From Leptidea sinapis (lineage: Eukaryota; Arthropoda; Insecta; Lepidoptera; Pieridae), in assembly GCF_905404315.1 (NCBI RefSeq), contig NC_066292.1:8556001-8620000 (forward strand): a stretch of 64,000 bases of DNA. Reading direction: 5' to 3'. Below are positions 54,725 through 64,000 of the stretch, in pieces. Made by a program: the position numbers and the translations under genes. The notes below the pieces were generated by a model. It did not search any database, had not been told where the DNA came from, and saw nothing but the letters and a program-made list of their open reading frames with translations. Position 1 is the first letter of the stretch. Every line of letters begins with the position of its first letter.

Positions 54725-54985
54725 TGCGATCTCACCCCACCATTTGGATGTGTGGCGGGCCTCCACAGTGCGGTTCTCAAGGAACTTTCTTCCACGTACT
54801 ACAAAGCTGTGGAATTGACTTCCTTGTGCGGTGTTTCCAGGACGATACGACATGGGTACCTTCAAAAAAAGGGCGTACACCTTCCTTAAAGGCCGGCAAC
54901 GCTCCTGTGATTCCTCTGGTGTGTAATGTGAGCGGTGGTGATCACTAACACCCGTACGCTCGTTTGTCCTCCTTTTCCATTAAAA
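54725..54985 (+). mobile_element. CR1-like LINE C-terminus and 3' end
   Basis: 'ccaccatttggatgtgtggc', 'tcaaggaactttcttccac', 'gacgatacgacatgggtacc', 'cgtacgctcgtttgtcctcc'. Same 3' module as at 32707, 40448 and 17700. Confidence 0.8.
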
Positions 54986-55359
54986 AATAGTCACAATGTG
55001 ATTTATGGCGTACCAAAGTACTTACATATTTTCCCCTTTTTATGCTGTCTGTATCCATTCTTCAATCTTTCGATCTTCTTTCTCCCGTACGAGCAAGATT
55101 CTTGAAATAAAGAAGTTTTCACTTTGCGAACATATTATGTAACTTTTAATGGAAGTGACATCTACCACCTGTCCACGCCACACAGCATTCGCAACATGAT
55201 GTGAGACGGAACATACAACGATCTTTAATATAATGTAAGCTTAAAAATATAGTGCCATGGGCCTGTGATTACACCGTCACCCCGAAAGACTGCAACTTCA
55301 CTACCTATCGTGTAATATCAAGATATCAAATTATTAAACAGTTAGGAAATATATAGCAA
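54986..55359. other. Intergenic, no gene seen
   Basis: No recognised element. Confidence 0.35.
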
Positions 55360-55735
55360 CTAGCTGACCCGACAGACGTTGTTCTGTACATAATAAATAA
55401 AATAATGTTTTTATATGAATTTGTCAATAATATATCATAACATCAAAAATTACTTCGTAAAATATGCACCCTGCTGTTGTAATGAAATTGTTTCACAGCA
55501 GAACGGTCAAACCGTGCGTCAATATATTCTCTCATAGAAATGATGTATGGACACATCAAACAAAAAACAAATTTGTTGTTTTTATTTAATTTAGAAGCAT
55601 TTTCCTATTTATTCACCTTTTAAACCTTCTCTGGACTTCCACAAATAATTCAAGACCAAAATTAGCCAAATCGGTCCAGCCGTTCTCGAGTTTTAGCTAG
55701 ACTAACGAACAGCAATTCATTTTGATATATATAGA
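55360..55735 (-). mobile_element. Non-autonomous Helitron (376 bp)
   Basis: Minus-strand 5' A|TCTATATATATC… and 3' …CTAG|T. The terminal hairpin is ACAGA-ACAACG-TCTGT, 12 nt from the end. Matches 4259-4635 along its whole length in inverse orientation. Confidence 0.75.
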
Positions 55736-55963
55736 TTATTTATTTCTGTTACCAGCATGGTCTCCACACAAATCATGCATAGGTAATTTAACATTTTGTG
55801 ATACATTTCATAGTTAGTCTAGAATCATTCATACATTAAGATGATTTAATGATTCGTAATAAAATTTTATTTTAATACCATCTACAGCAAATACATGTAA
55901 AATATTCCAAATCGAAACAATATCGATCGATCAGAATAGCGGCCCGCTATTCGACATTCCTAG

Positions 55964-56003
55964 TTTATATGAAGTGTGAGTTATTGTCGGCCGTTAGTTC
56001 AGT
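55964..56003 (+). promoter_or_regulatory. TATA box and initiator of the small secreted protein gene
   Basis: TTTATAT at 55964-55970 and TCAGT at 55999-56003. With A 56001 as +1, the TATA core lies at about -35 to -31. The 5' UTR to the first ATG would be about 16 nt. Confidence 0.6.
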
Positions 56004-56016
56004 TGGAGTGTATCGG

Positions 56017-57885
56017 ATGATAAACACGATGAAGACGTATATTGTCGTAAGTTATTTTTTTTATTTATATCAATATAAAAAAAATCATCAATATTTTAAT
56101 GAGAAATCTTAGCGTAAAACAATATATCGCTTAATTAGTGAAAATTTCTTCTCTACAAAAGTATTATTAGAACCGATAGAATCCTCTTGGAAAAACTGAC
56201 AGAAATTGTGGTCCCATCGAGCCGTTTCAATAATAGAGTGAGGAAATATTTCAAGCTGGCCATATGGTAGCACTCTATCAGGTACAGGCCTGGCATTATG
56301 AAGCATATTGCTCTCTCCGCCTCTCTGATCTCTGCTCTGGTGCTCATTTTACACTGGTAAGGACCATTTAACTGCTTGCAACGCAGTTCGAATTGTTGAG
56401 GATTCAGTAGTCTGTATATACAACGACGGTTCATTCTTTTTGTTCTGATCCCTGCCGCTGAAATCCACAAAGTTAACATTATTTACTTGTCGCGACGTTT
56501 CGCCTGTTTTATATCCCGCATGGTCACTGGAATGTATTTGAGAAAGTCACTGTCGAAGTTTTTGGTACCTACTTAGCGTTTGAAACTCAATAAAACTAAA
56601 ATTTGTTTATGTTTTATTATAATCTGTGGGTGTGTGTTTTTTTTGACATTTCAATAAAATGGTTCTTAGATATCTTTACACTAAGATACGCAACGTAGGT
56701 TAAAGTGTTTAAATAATGAATAAATTTTGAAAATTTAAATTTTCGTGCACGAAATATAATGATTTTTTAATACTCAGCTTTCTCTTGAGAAAGCTCATGG
56801 TCGTTAAGAGGGCTATGCTCAGAGTTTCCCTGCGATATCGAATCAGAAATGAGGAGATCCGTAGGAGAACCAAAATAAGGACCAAATGATTGCGAAACTG
56901 AAGTGGCATTGAGCAGAGCACATAGCTCGACGGACAATGGCCGTTGGGACAGCAAAGTCCTCGAATTGCGACCACATACCGGAAGACGCAGTGTTGGTAC
57001 ACACTGGACAATCTGGCCAAAATCGCCGGAATAGGTTAGATGAGCGCAGCGCAGGACCGATCTTTGGGGGAGGCTTTTGTCCAGCATTGGCATCTTCCAG
57101 CTGTTATGATGATGAATATAAATAAGCTTTGTAATATAATAATAACAATAATTAAACTCCTAATTCTCAAACAGAATTCTGAATCCCTTTAGTCTTCAAT
57201 TATTCGGTCTCACTAGGAAAAGTGAACAAATCAGATCTCTTAATCCGTCCCTACCATATGCTTGTTGTTTATCTTTGCTGAACGAATTCCCAGTCATATG
57301 TTGCATCTTCATCCTCGTAATCTTAACCAGCGCAAACCCAGTCCTACGCTTGATTGCCGCTTACAAGATACTAAAATACAAGTCTTGCTAACGATTTAAC
57401 TCAACATCAAAATGGTTGGTTATAATCAACTCAGCGAAGATGTGTTATTGCAAAAACAATCACCATTGGTCAATTATTGGTTTTATTGGAAACTAATCAC
57501 TAATAAGTGAAGGAGTTTGCATACTAAAAGGTATACTGTGGATTCAGATCCAACTAAATACATTTATTTACAGTTAATGCTTCTCGTCGTGCACACTGTA
57601 TCGTCACTGCATCTAGAAAAAGTAGCAGAAACTGTGCAGAATGGAATAAAGAACTTCAAACACCATTTAAAGGAGAAAGCCGCTTCTCTACAGAAACTGA
57701 CAGAAGAGTTCGACCTTCACAAACCCCACAAGCCGTTGTACCCGTACGCTAAGCACGTCGTCCAAGAAGAGCATTATTCTAAGAAGACACCGCTTGTAAT
57801 AGACCCTTACCAAATTGAGAGGCTAAAGCATTACTTCGAGCCCCATCATAAACCACTGACATATATACCTCATTATGCTCCGTAG
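56017..57885 (+). CDS. Small His-rich secreted protein, two exons
   Basis: Exon 1 56017-56046 (MINTMKTYIV|GTAAGT) joins exon 2 57574-57885 ('ttatttacag' acceptor), both phase 0, giving 113 aa. The join creates a clear signal peptide, MKTYIVLMLLVVHTVSS; either Met 1 or Met 5 could be used. The mature ~90 aa are charged: an amphipathic segment 'VAETVQNGIKNFKHHLKEKA', then a Pro/His/Tyr-rich tail ('HKPHKPLYPYAKHVV', 'YFEPHHKPLTYIPHYAP') with eleven His in all. I recognise no family. It is probably an extracellular lepidopteran protein, and His-rich patches could bind metals (inference). Intron 1 has LINE scraps. Confidence 0.8.
56340..56475 (+). mobile_element. Ancient CR1-like LINE scrap
   Basis: 'ttgcaacgcagttcgaattg' and 'ctgatccctgccgctgaaat' resemble the coding segment before the C-terminus of the CR1-like family (compare 40460-40500), with a deletion between. 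Confidence 0.4.
56930..57120 (+). mobile_element. RTE-type LINE 3' end
   Basis: The plus strand gives 'GRRSVGTHWTIWPKSPE' and '…MSAAQDRSLGEAFVQHWHL'-like residues in shifting frames, ending 'tgatgatgaata', the usual RTE tail. In the intron of the small secreted protein gene. Confidence 0.6.
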
Positions 57886-58206
57886 AGTTTCATTATTAGT
57901 ACAGCCAAAAAATTTAAAATACTGTGCAAGTCCATTCGAATTTGTTTCACTGTGTAAATAATTTATAATGAACAATCTTTTAGTGTTATTATATAGAAGA
58001 ACTTCTTCAATGTATGTAAAATTTGATTTACATAATATTATACTGTAGATAAAACACCAGCTGTCATGTTATCAGTTACAGTGCTAGGTTAAGTGAGTGT
58101 AAGACGTAGCTGTAATGCACACTTAAGTAACAATCGTGGCCTGTTGTCATGCATTGCCTAACAGCACGAGGCTCTGTCTAGATGTATAAATTATCTCTAG
58201 GATATA
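57886..58206. other. 3' flank of the secreted protein gene
   Basis: 3' UTR and flank. No canonical AATAAA is visible, so a variant signal must be used. Confidence 0.35.
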
Positions 58207-58351
58207 AAAAAAATCCCACCTCGATGAAAGCTCGCTTTTAGTTCCTGGTACAAGGCAGAAAAGTGGCCGATTCTCTTCCGGCAAGACGATTTTTTTTCAT
58301 CGTGCCAGGGACTAAAAGCGAGCCTTTTCATCCAGGTGGAAAAAAATCGTA
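58207..58351. repeat. Hairpin element with ~40-bp arms
   Basis: 'ccacctcgatgaaa.gctcgc' with 'ttttagttcctggtac' is the inverse of 'gtgccagggactaaaagcga' with 'gccttttcatccaggtgg'. A loop of about 55 nt separates the arms. Both ends abut A/T runs. A foldback or MITE remnant. Confidence 0.65.
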
Positions 58352-59168
58352 TACGCATCACGTGAGATAAGTAGGACATTGCCACCCGCGATTGTCAATA
58401 TTCCGCTATTTCATTTCTCATACTCGGAAAGTAATGTTGATCTAATTATTGGGTGGAAAATGCTGCTTCCCTCCATAGAGAGGGAAAAACTCATATAAAT
58501 TACTTCCAACCTAAGGGCCGGAATGAACTTTAAAAATAGAACTGCTGTCAGCTGTGAAGAGTTTTATGTAAAAAAAAACTAATTGAAAAAAATGCTATTA
58601 TATATTAAAAATTTTTAGTGTTTTAAATGTTTAGTTTAACTTTATGCCAATTTTATTTGTAAGGCCGTTTATTTACAATTGCGCATTACACTTGAATCAC
58701 GAAGGAAACATGGTCATTACATTTGAATTATATAATACATCAATAATTATGATTATAATTAACAACAGATTTCGTTCCGGTAACATAATTAATAACTGTA
58801 ATGCATAAATTATCTATGTGCGTAATTAACTATGTAAGTAGCTAATATAGGGCCTTACTCTTTCACAAACTCTTGAAGATAATTAGAACTATCTCGAAGG
58901 TCTGACGAGATTACCGGTCATTGGTAGTTGGTTGGTTGGTTATCCATGATAAGTTGGCCTGTGTTATCAATCTAGATAGACCACAGCCTGTCTCCATTAT
59001 TCTTGGTCTTCTCTAGTCTTTTCATAATTATCTGCGTGGTAAAAAATCCTTTGAAAACGACATGTGCATTAACTTTTTACTGACTTCATCTGTTTTACGT
59101 GTGCACAACGACTGCTGCATTTAAATAATGTCAGGATAGAGTCAGCACTAACATACCTCAAATATCGA
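58352..59168. other. Intergenic, no gene seen
   Basis: AT-rich, with a short (GGTT)n-like run near 58928. Nothing else noted. Confidence 0.4.
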
Positions 59169-59265
59169 GCCAGTAACTTACACGGTGTGGCGACCACGTA
59201 CCAGAAGACGCAGTGAGGGTAGGCCGCCCACAAGATGGACCGACGATTTGGTTAAGGTCGTCGGT
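59169..59265 (+). mobile_element. RTE-type LINE C-terminal scrap
   Basis: One frame reads 'WRPRTRRRSEGRPPTRWTDD' then 'LVKVVGIR', the RTE C-terminal motif. Confidence 0.7.
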
Positions 59266-60018
59266 ATACGTTCATTAAATTGAAAGTTTTTGATGCATAT
59301 ATTATAGAGGTCAAATTAAACCTATAAAAATAGATTTCTATTGCATCGACAATTCCGTCGGTTGTGAGGGCAACGGACTGGTCCAATGGTGCAGTTTCCA
59401 AAACAGATTTCTTCTGTACCTGTACCTTAACTCACTTGTTCAGTAATAGCTTCTTTATATTATGGTAGAGACTCTTTGCTATTCGGTCATTTACCGAAAT
59501 AATTATCCGGATAATTATTGAAGAATTAACATTTTATGTTGTGTATGTCCTAGTATATCATTTGGGTGCGTTAACAATTTTTCTTTCTCTTATTATTATT
59601 ATAAGTTATAATTTAAAAGAATTTTTAAATTATAATAATGGCTTAAAAATATGTTCAGTATTTTACGTATTTATTTTTTAATTACATTCTTTTTCTAACA
59701 GACTATAGTACAATAAAGTGATTTATATATTGATTTTCGTAATTGGTCAATTAAAAACAAAAGAAGCTATTATATGAGTACCTACATATAATTTGGTAAA
59801 TATTATTTGCTTCCTAAATGCTTCCAAATAATTGTAGGGACATACATATATTATAAATATCTTATTTTAATAAAAAAAATCTAATTAATCGATTGTTTAA
59901 TTCATTGGCTTCAATTGCATAAATTAGTATTAAGTTAAAAGATTAAAAATATTAATATTGATAATTTGTATAGATTCAATATTACTTTAATATAAATACT
60001 AATAACCTTATATTCATA
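59266..60018. other. Intergenic, no gene seen
   Basis: Very AT-rich. Contains the palindrome 'cggataattattcc'-like sequence at 59500 and no coding content. Confidence 0.4.
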
Positions 60019-60357
60019 CTAGCTGACCCGGCAAACGTTGTTTTGCCATATAAAGTATAATTCACGCGATAGTTTTATAAGTAATAAAATATTGCCTATA
60101 TTATAGCCTGTACATCATTTTGTTCTATTGTCAATAGTTTTTTCAGCGCACGCAAAAATAGGTTTTCGATTTTACTTCTTGTGTTACAAAATAGCAATTT
60201 TATTACGGATTCCTAATTTTGAAAAAAAAAAAACATGTAGCCTTCCTCGATAAATGGACTACCCAACACTGAAAGAATCATTCAAATCGGACCAGTAGTA
60301 CCAGAGATTAGCGCGTTCAAACAAACAAACACTGCAGCTTTATAATATATGTATAGA
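60019..60357 (-). mobile_element. Non-autonomous Helitron (339 bp), second family
   Basis: Minus-strand 5' A|TCTATACATATATTATAAAG and 3' '…gggtcagctag|t'. The terminal hairpin is GGCAAA-ACAACG-TTTGCC. The last 12 nt equal those of the 377-bp family; the interior differs. Confidence 0.75.
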
Positions 60358-60867
60358 TTACAAATTCAATTATTTTTATTCAAAATAGAATTTTATATAC
60401 ATTTACATCATTTTGAAAATTTATGCCTTATTTATGCTTTTTTTAATAAAATCATCGGTATCATTAATATATACATAATATAATATAACCTTTAATTCGG
60501 ATTAAATATAAACCTATAGATTGGTGAACTGTTACAGTGCCTAATCTTATTAAGGATACTAATACTAACATATAATATAACATTTTGTAACATAATATAC
60601 TGTTTTAGGAGGATAGTGGAAGACGAATGAACGAGTGATCTTATGAGATTATCATCATTTACTATGATAAATGATCACTGCCACCTACCCCCGCGATGGC
60701 GAGGACGTAATTTGATGCTTTGTGAATTGCGGGTCTATATTGGAATTCGGTGGCAGGAAAAACGGCAGGAGTAAGCATGTCTACGAAAAACTCGCCGTAC
60801 ATGCTATATTCATGTTTAAAAAGTATGGACGGATGGCACTAGAGATACATAGGTAGGCGGCTTAGTC
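60358..60867. other. Intergenic, no gene seen
   Basis: AT-rich, then a stretch of ordinary base composition at 60650-60860 without a recognisable frame. Confidence 0.35.
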
Positions 60868-62600
60868 AAAGTCAAAGTCAAAAAATCTTTATTCACTGTA
60901 AAAATTTATAAGTTATTTAGTGCAAGTCAGGATGAAGTACAAAAGTTACAATAGCATTCAAATGAGTATAACAATATTCATTAACAAAATTTAGAACATT
61001 AATTCCAACTATCTTTATCATTCAAATAATCTTTCACATTATAATAGGCCTTAGATGTTAATTTATTTTTTACGATACATTTAATTTTTTTAATAGGTAA
61101 CATTTTAATTTCATTTGGGAGTTTATTATAAAATATAACACAATCCAATTTAAAAGATTTAGCAATTTTACGGAGCCTAGTAGATGGAATTGCGAGTTTA
61201 TGTTTGTTTCGAGTATTGACACTGTGTACATCACTATTCTTTTTAAATTGGCTAATATTTTTATGGGCGTATAGGAGGTTCTCGTATATGTACTGGCAGT
61301 GTACTGTCATAATATTTATTTCACTAAACTTTTCTCTCAATGAATCCCTTGAACGCATTTTATAGACTGCTCGAATTGCTCTTTTCTGCAGCACAAATTT
61401 GTTTTCAATATCTGCAGCCCTACCCCACAATATAATTCCGTAAGACATCACACTATGGAAGTAGCTGAAATATACAAGTCTAGCCGTTTCAACATCTGTC
61501 AGCTGCCTAATTTTTTTTATCGCAAATACTGCAGAGCTAAGTCGATTACACAAGTTTTTTATGTGAGCACCCCATTGTAGCTTAATGTCTAATGTAATGC
61601 CTAGGAATGTTGTCGTTTCTACTACATCAAGTTTGTCGTTATTAATTTTTATAGGTGTTGGTTGGTGCTTTATATTTGGAAGTGTAAACCTTACACATTT
61701 TGTTTTCCTTTCGTTTAAAAGTAAGTAATTAACATTAAACCAATTTACTACTTCAGCAATGTCGTCGTCAACCTGACAGAAAGTATTTTGCTGGCGTTTT
61801 ATTTTAAATAACAAAGATGTATCGTCAGCAAACAGTATAATATCATGCTTATTTTGAATAAGTTATGGTAAATCATTGACGTATACCAGGAACAAAAAAG
61901 GACCCAAGATTGAGCCCTGCGGTACACCCATCGATATGATAGAGCCAGTTGATCTTTTTCCATTAACGTCTACTCTTTGAATCCTATTACACAAGTATGA
62001 TTTTATTAAATCTAGTGAAACATCCCTAACCCCATAGTGGTGAAATTTTTGAAGTAAGGTTTCATGATGGACGCAGTCGAATGCCTTGGATAATTCACAA
62101 AACACTCCTAACGCATCACATGAATCCTCCCAAGCATCCAAAATATTTCTTATTAACTCGATACTAGCATCTGTGGTTGAAAGACCTTGAGTAAAACCAT
62201 ATTGTTTATTATGCATGAGGTTATTATTGTAAAAATGGTTAATTAATTGCGTTAACATAATTTTTTCGAAAATCTTGCTAAAGGTTGATAGTACTGATAT
62301 GGGTCTAAAATTGGTGGGGTCAGCTTTATCTCCCGACTTGGTGTGAGGGAGGAAGGAAGGAGTGATCTTGCTCTGTTTCATTTGGTTTGGAAATATACCG
62401 CAATATACACACTTATTGAAAATAAAAGCTAAGTCTTTGGCTACAATTTCTATTACAGATTTCACTACGTTAACAGAGATTCCCCAGAGATCTTTAGTTT
62501 TCTTAACGCTAATTAGTCTAAACGTTTTAATAATCTCTATACGATCAACATGCTTAAATTTAAAGTTTGTAGTACATAAAGATTTTCTGTAGCAGTTTCA
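60868..62600 (-). mobile_element. Jockey/CR1-like LINE, reverse transcriptase half
   Basis: Minus strand. 62465-61863 ('TNFRPISVLSTFSKIFEKIM', 'KQYGFTQGLSTTDASIELI', 'VHHETLLQKFHHYGVRDVSL', 'SMGVPQGSILGPFLFLVYVN') then, after a stop at about 61863, 61814-60999 (thumb and C-terminus, 'GIILWGRAADIENKFVLQKR'). Its 3' end is (TTTGAC)n at about 60868-60885. A relative of 41350-44395. 5'-truncated. Confidence 0.88.
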
Positions 62601-62687
62601 TTGCAGATATGGGTGAGGAATTTAGATATTTTCTTAAGACCAGGGTAGAGACAAGCTTGTACGTCTACAAATCATTGCAATGTTTAT

Positions 62688-63003
62688 ATTTTTATGACAA
62701 TAAGGGACGAGACGAGCAGTACGTTCAGCTGATGGTAATTGATACGCCCTGCCCATTACAAAACAGTGCCCCTCTGGATTCTTGAAAAACTCAAAAACTC
62801 TGAACGGCATTAAAATTGCGCTCATCACCTTGAGACACAAGTTGTTAAGTCTAATTTGCCCAGTAATTACCTACGGCGCTCTTTAGACCGAAACACAGTT
62901 ATGTTTACACATTACTGCTTCACGGCAGAAATAGGCGCCGTTGAGGTACCTGGTATTGGTATTCTAGCCGGCATCCTGTGCAATGGAGCCTTCCACTGGT
63001 AAT
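62688..63003 (+). repeat. S1 repeat, copy 6
   Basis: 'gacaataagggacgagacga' to 'gccttccactggtaa', near full length. Hairpin 1 survives imperfectly: 'gtgcccctctggattctt' against 'aactctgaacggcat'. Confidence 0.7.
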
Positions 63004-63292
63004 ATACTATCTTGTATAATAGCAAAGCTTTTCTATATAGGTACCTATAAGTATTCTACATAATTTTGTACCTACTTTATCAATATTAAGTTCAAGTTGT
63101 GTGTAAGTATTAAAAGGGCTCTTATTATTTCTAATATATTTTTTTCTTCCATCTGAATAATGCGATCTACGACGTGTGATTGCATAAATACCACTTGGCT
63201 ACACAATGACGATGATGTCTTGGGAATTGGAGCTTGCTCAGCTACAGTATAAAAAGAACAAAAATGGAACATAATAATTTATTATAATAACC
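63004..63292. other. 3' flank of the acidic protein gene
   Basis: Minus-strand AATAAA at 63278-63283 lies just after the stop. A 66-codon minus frame (63072-63272) following an acceptor-like 'tactgtag' is not called because its phase does not fit the upstream exon. Confidence 0.4.
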
Positions 63293-64000
63293 TTACTGTC
63301 CAATATTCAAATCAGATAACAATTTATCAAAAATATCATCTGTCATTACTTTATTACTTTCATTTATCTTGGTCATGCCATTCTGAAAATCACCAAAATC
63401 ATCTCCACCGTCAACCAACCCAAGCTCTGTCAATAACATCAGATTGTCATTGTCATTTGCATCGTTACCAATGTCAGATCTAACAGTTAGACCGGGTAAT
63501 AACTGCTCTGTTTCTGTCTCACTTCTATCTTGGTTCTCTCGCCTGTTGACTACTGTAGGCTGTTTTCCCTCTTCATCACATATATCGTGGTACTCCTTTA
63601 TTTCTTTACCGAATTCGATTTCATCTTCTTCATCTTGGCTATCCTGAAATGAGTTTAGTGATATCAATTTACTATTTACTACAAAATTCGGTTGATTTTA
63701 CTCCAGTCGAATTTATTAAAGTTAAAAAAATAAGACACAAGCACCTTAATATTAAAAAAAAGAGTAACAGACTATTATTTATAAATCGTACCGTAGATAT
63801 AAAAATTCAGACAACAATCCTAAAGTTCAGGATAAAATAATCATTGATTTAGGTACCACAGACATTGTGCAGTTTTTTTCACTCTTGACTAGTTTTACAT
63901 GTATAACGCTGTTGGCTTATAATGATGAATTTCAACCAGAAATTTCATAATTCAAAATAGTCAACAAGATAAAGCAGAAATTCCTCACCTGTATAATTTG
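63293..64000 (-). CDS. Acidic protein, C-terminal exon(s), partial
   Basis: The last exon 63643-63293 (117 codons with stop) follows a clean 'catttcag' acceptor. The preceding exon ends at 63989 with CAG|GTGAGG and runs past the window edge; phase 0 joins …QIIQ to DSQDEEDEIEFGKEIKE…. The visible 120 residues are strongly acidic, with Glu/Gln-rich and Asn/Asp-rich stretches, a 'GDDFGDFQ' motif and the end 'TDDIFDKLLSDLNIGQ'. DFGDF-type motifs bind the gamma-ear of AP-1/GGA adaptors in aftiphilin and synergin, so a trafficking role is possible, but I do not recognise the protein. Confidence 0.7.

Noticed and set aside
63072..63272. 66-codon minus frame with acceptor-like edge
   Set aside because: Its phase does not join the upstream exon, and the gap of about 55 nt would be too short for an intron.

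Overview
The window is a piece of an insect nuclear genome, almost certainly a moth or butterfly (Lepidoptera). It is AT-rich, its genes are split by short GT-AG introns, and most of the rest is transposon debris of lepidopteran type: RTE, CR1/jockey-like and I-like LINEs, short Helitrons with TC...CTAG ends, tRNA-headed SINEs, and many TIR/hairpin elements. No species can be named from sequence alone.

Layout, left to right. 1-3.7 kb: a plus-strand exon coding a Thr/Ser/Glu/Tyr-rich protein with 19-residue repeats. It is interrupted by a nonsense codon, and a LINE 3' end lies just before its last piece. 8.6-23.7 kb: a complete nine-exon minus-strand ARMC6 gene (463 aa). Its introns are full of repeats, and intron 6 holds an intronless plus-strand tektin gene (15.6-16.8 kb). 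23.8-29.5 kb: a full-length I-like non-LTR retrotransposon on the minus strand, with both ORFs open, a poly(A) tail and a 14-bp target duplication. It sits in what was a roughly 0.4-kb head-to-head promoter between ARMC6 and the next gene. 29.7-36.3 kb: a complete five-exon CHMP4 (ESCRT-III, Drosophila shrub) gene on the plus strand. 36.3-55.7 kb: mainly transposon graveyard, with a TIR element carrying a TAA duplication, a Harbinger transposase scrap, three decayed LINE ORF2s, and an inverted pair of deleted LINE copies, one of them split by a further LINE. Two possible unassigned exons lie at 37.0 and 39.2 kb. 56.0-57.9 kb: a two-exon gene for a small His-rich secreted protein with a TATA box and initiator. 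58-63 kb: more repeats. 63.3-64 kb: the 3' end of a minus-strand gene for an acidic protein that runs off the right edge.

The host genes do not form one pathway. CHMP4 acts in membrane scission, tektin in axonemes (probably sperm), ARMC6 is a conserved armadillo protein of unclear role, and the outer genes are unassigned. What links them is how strongly repeats have shaped the locus. Transposons occupy the shared ARMC6/CHMP4 promoter, sit within 8 nt of two ARMC6 splice sites, and abut the splice site proposed for the repeat-protein gene. All exon boundaries were read by eye from splice signals, reading phase and family knowledge; no alignment or database search was run.
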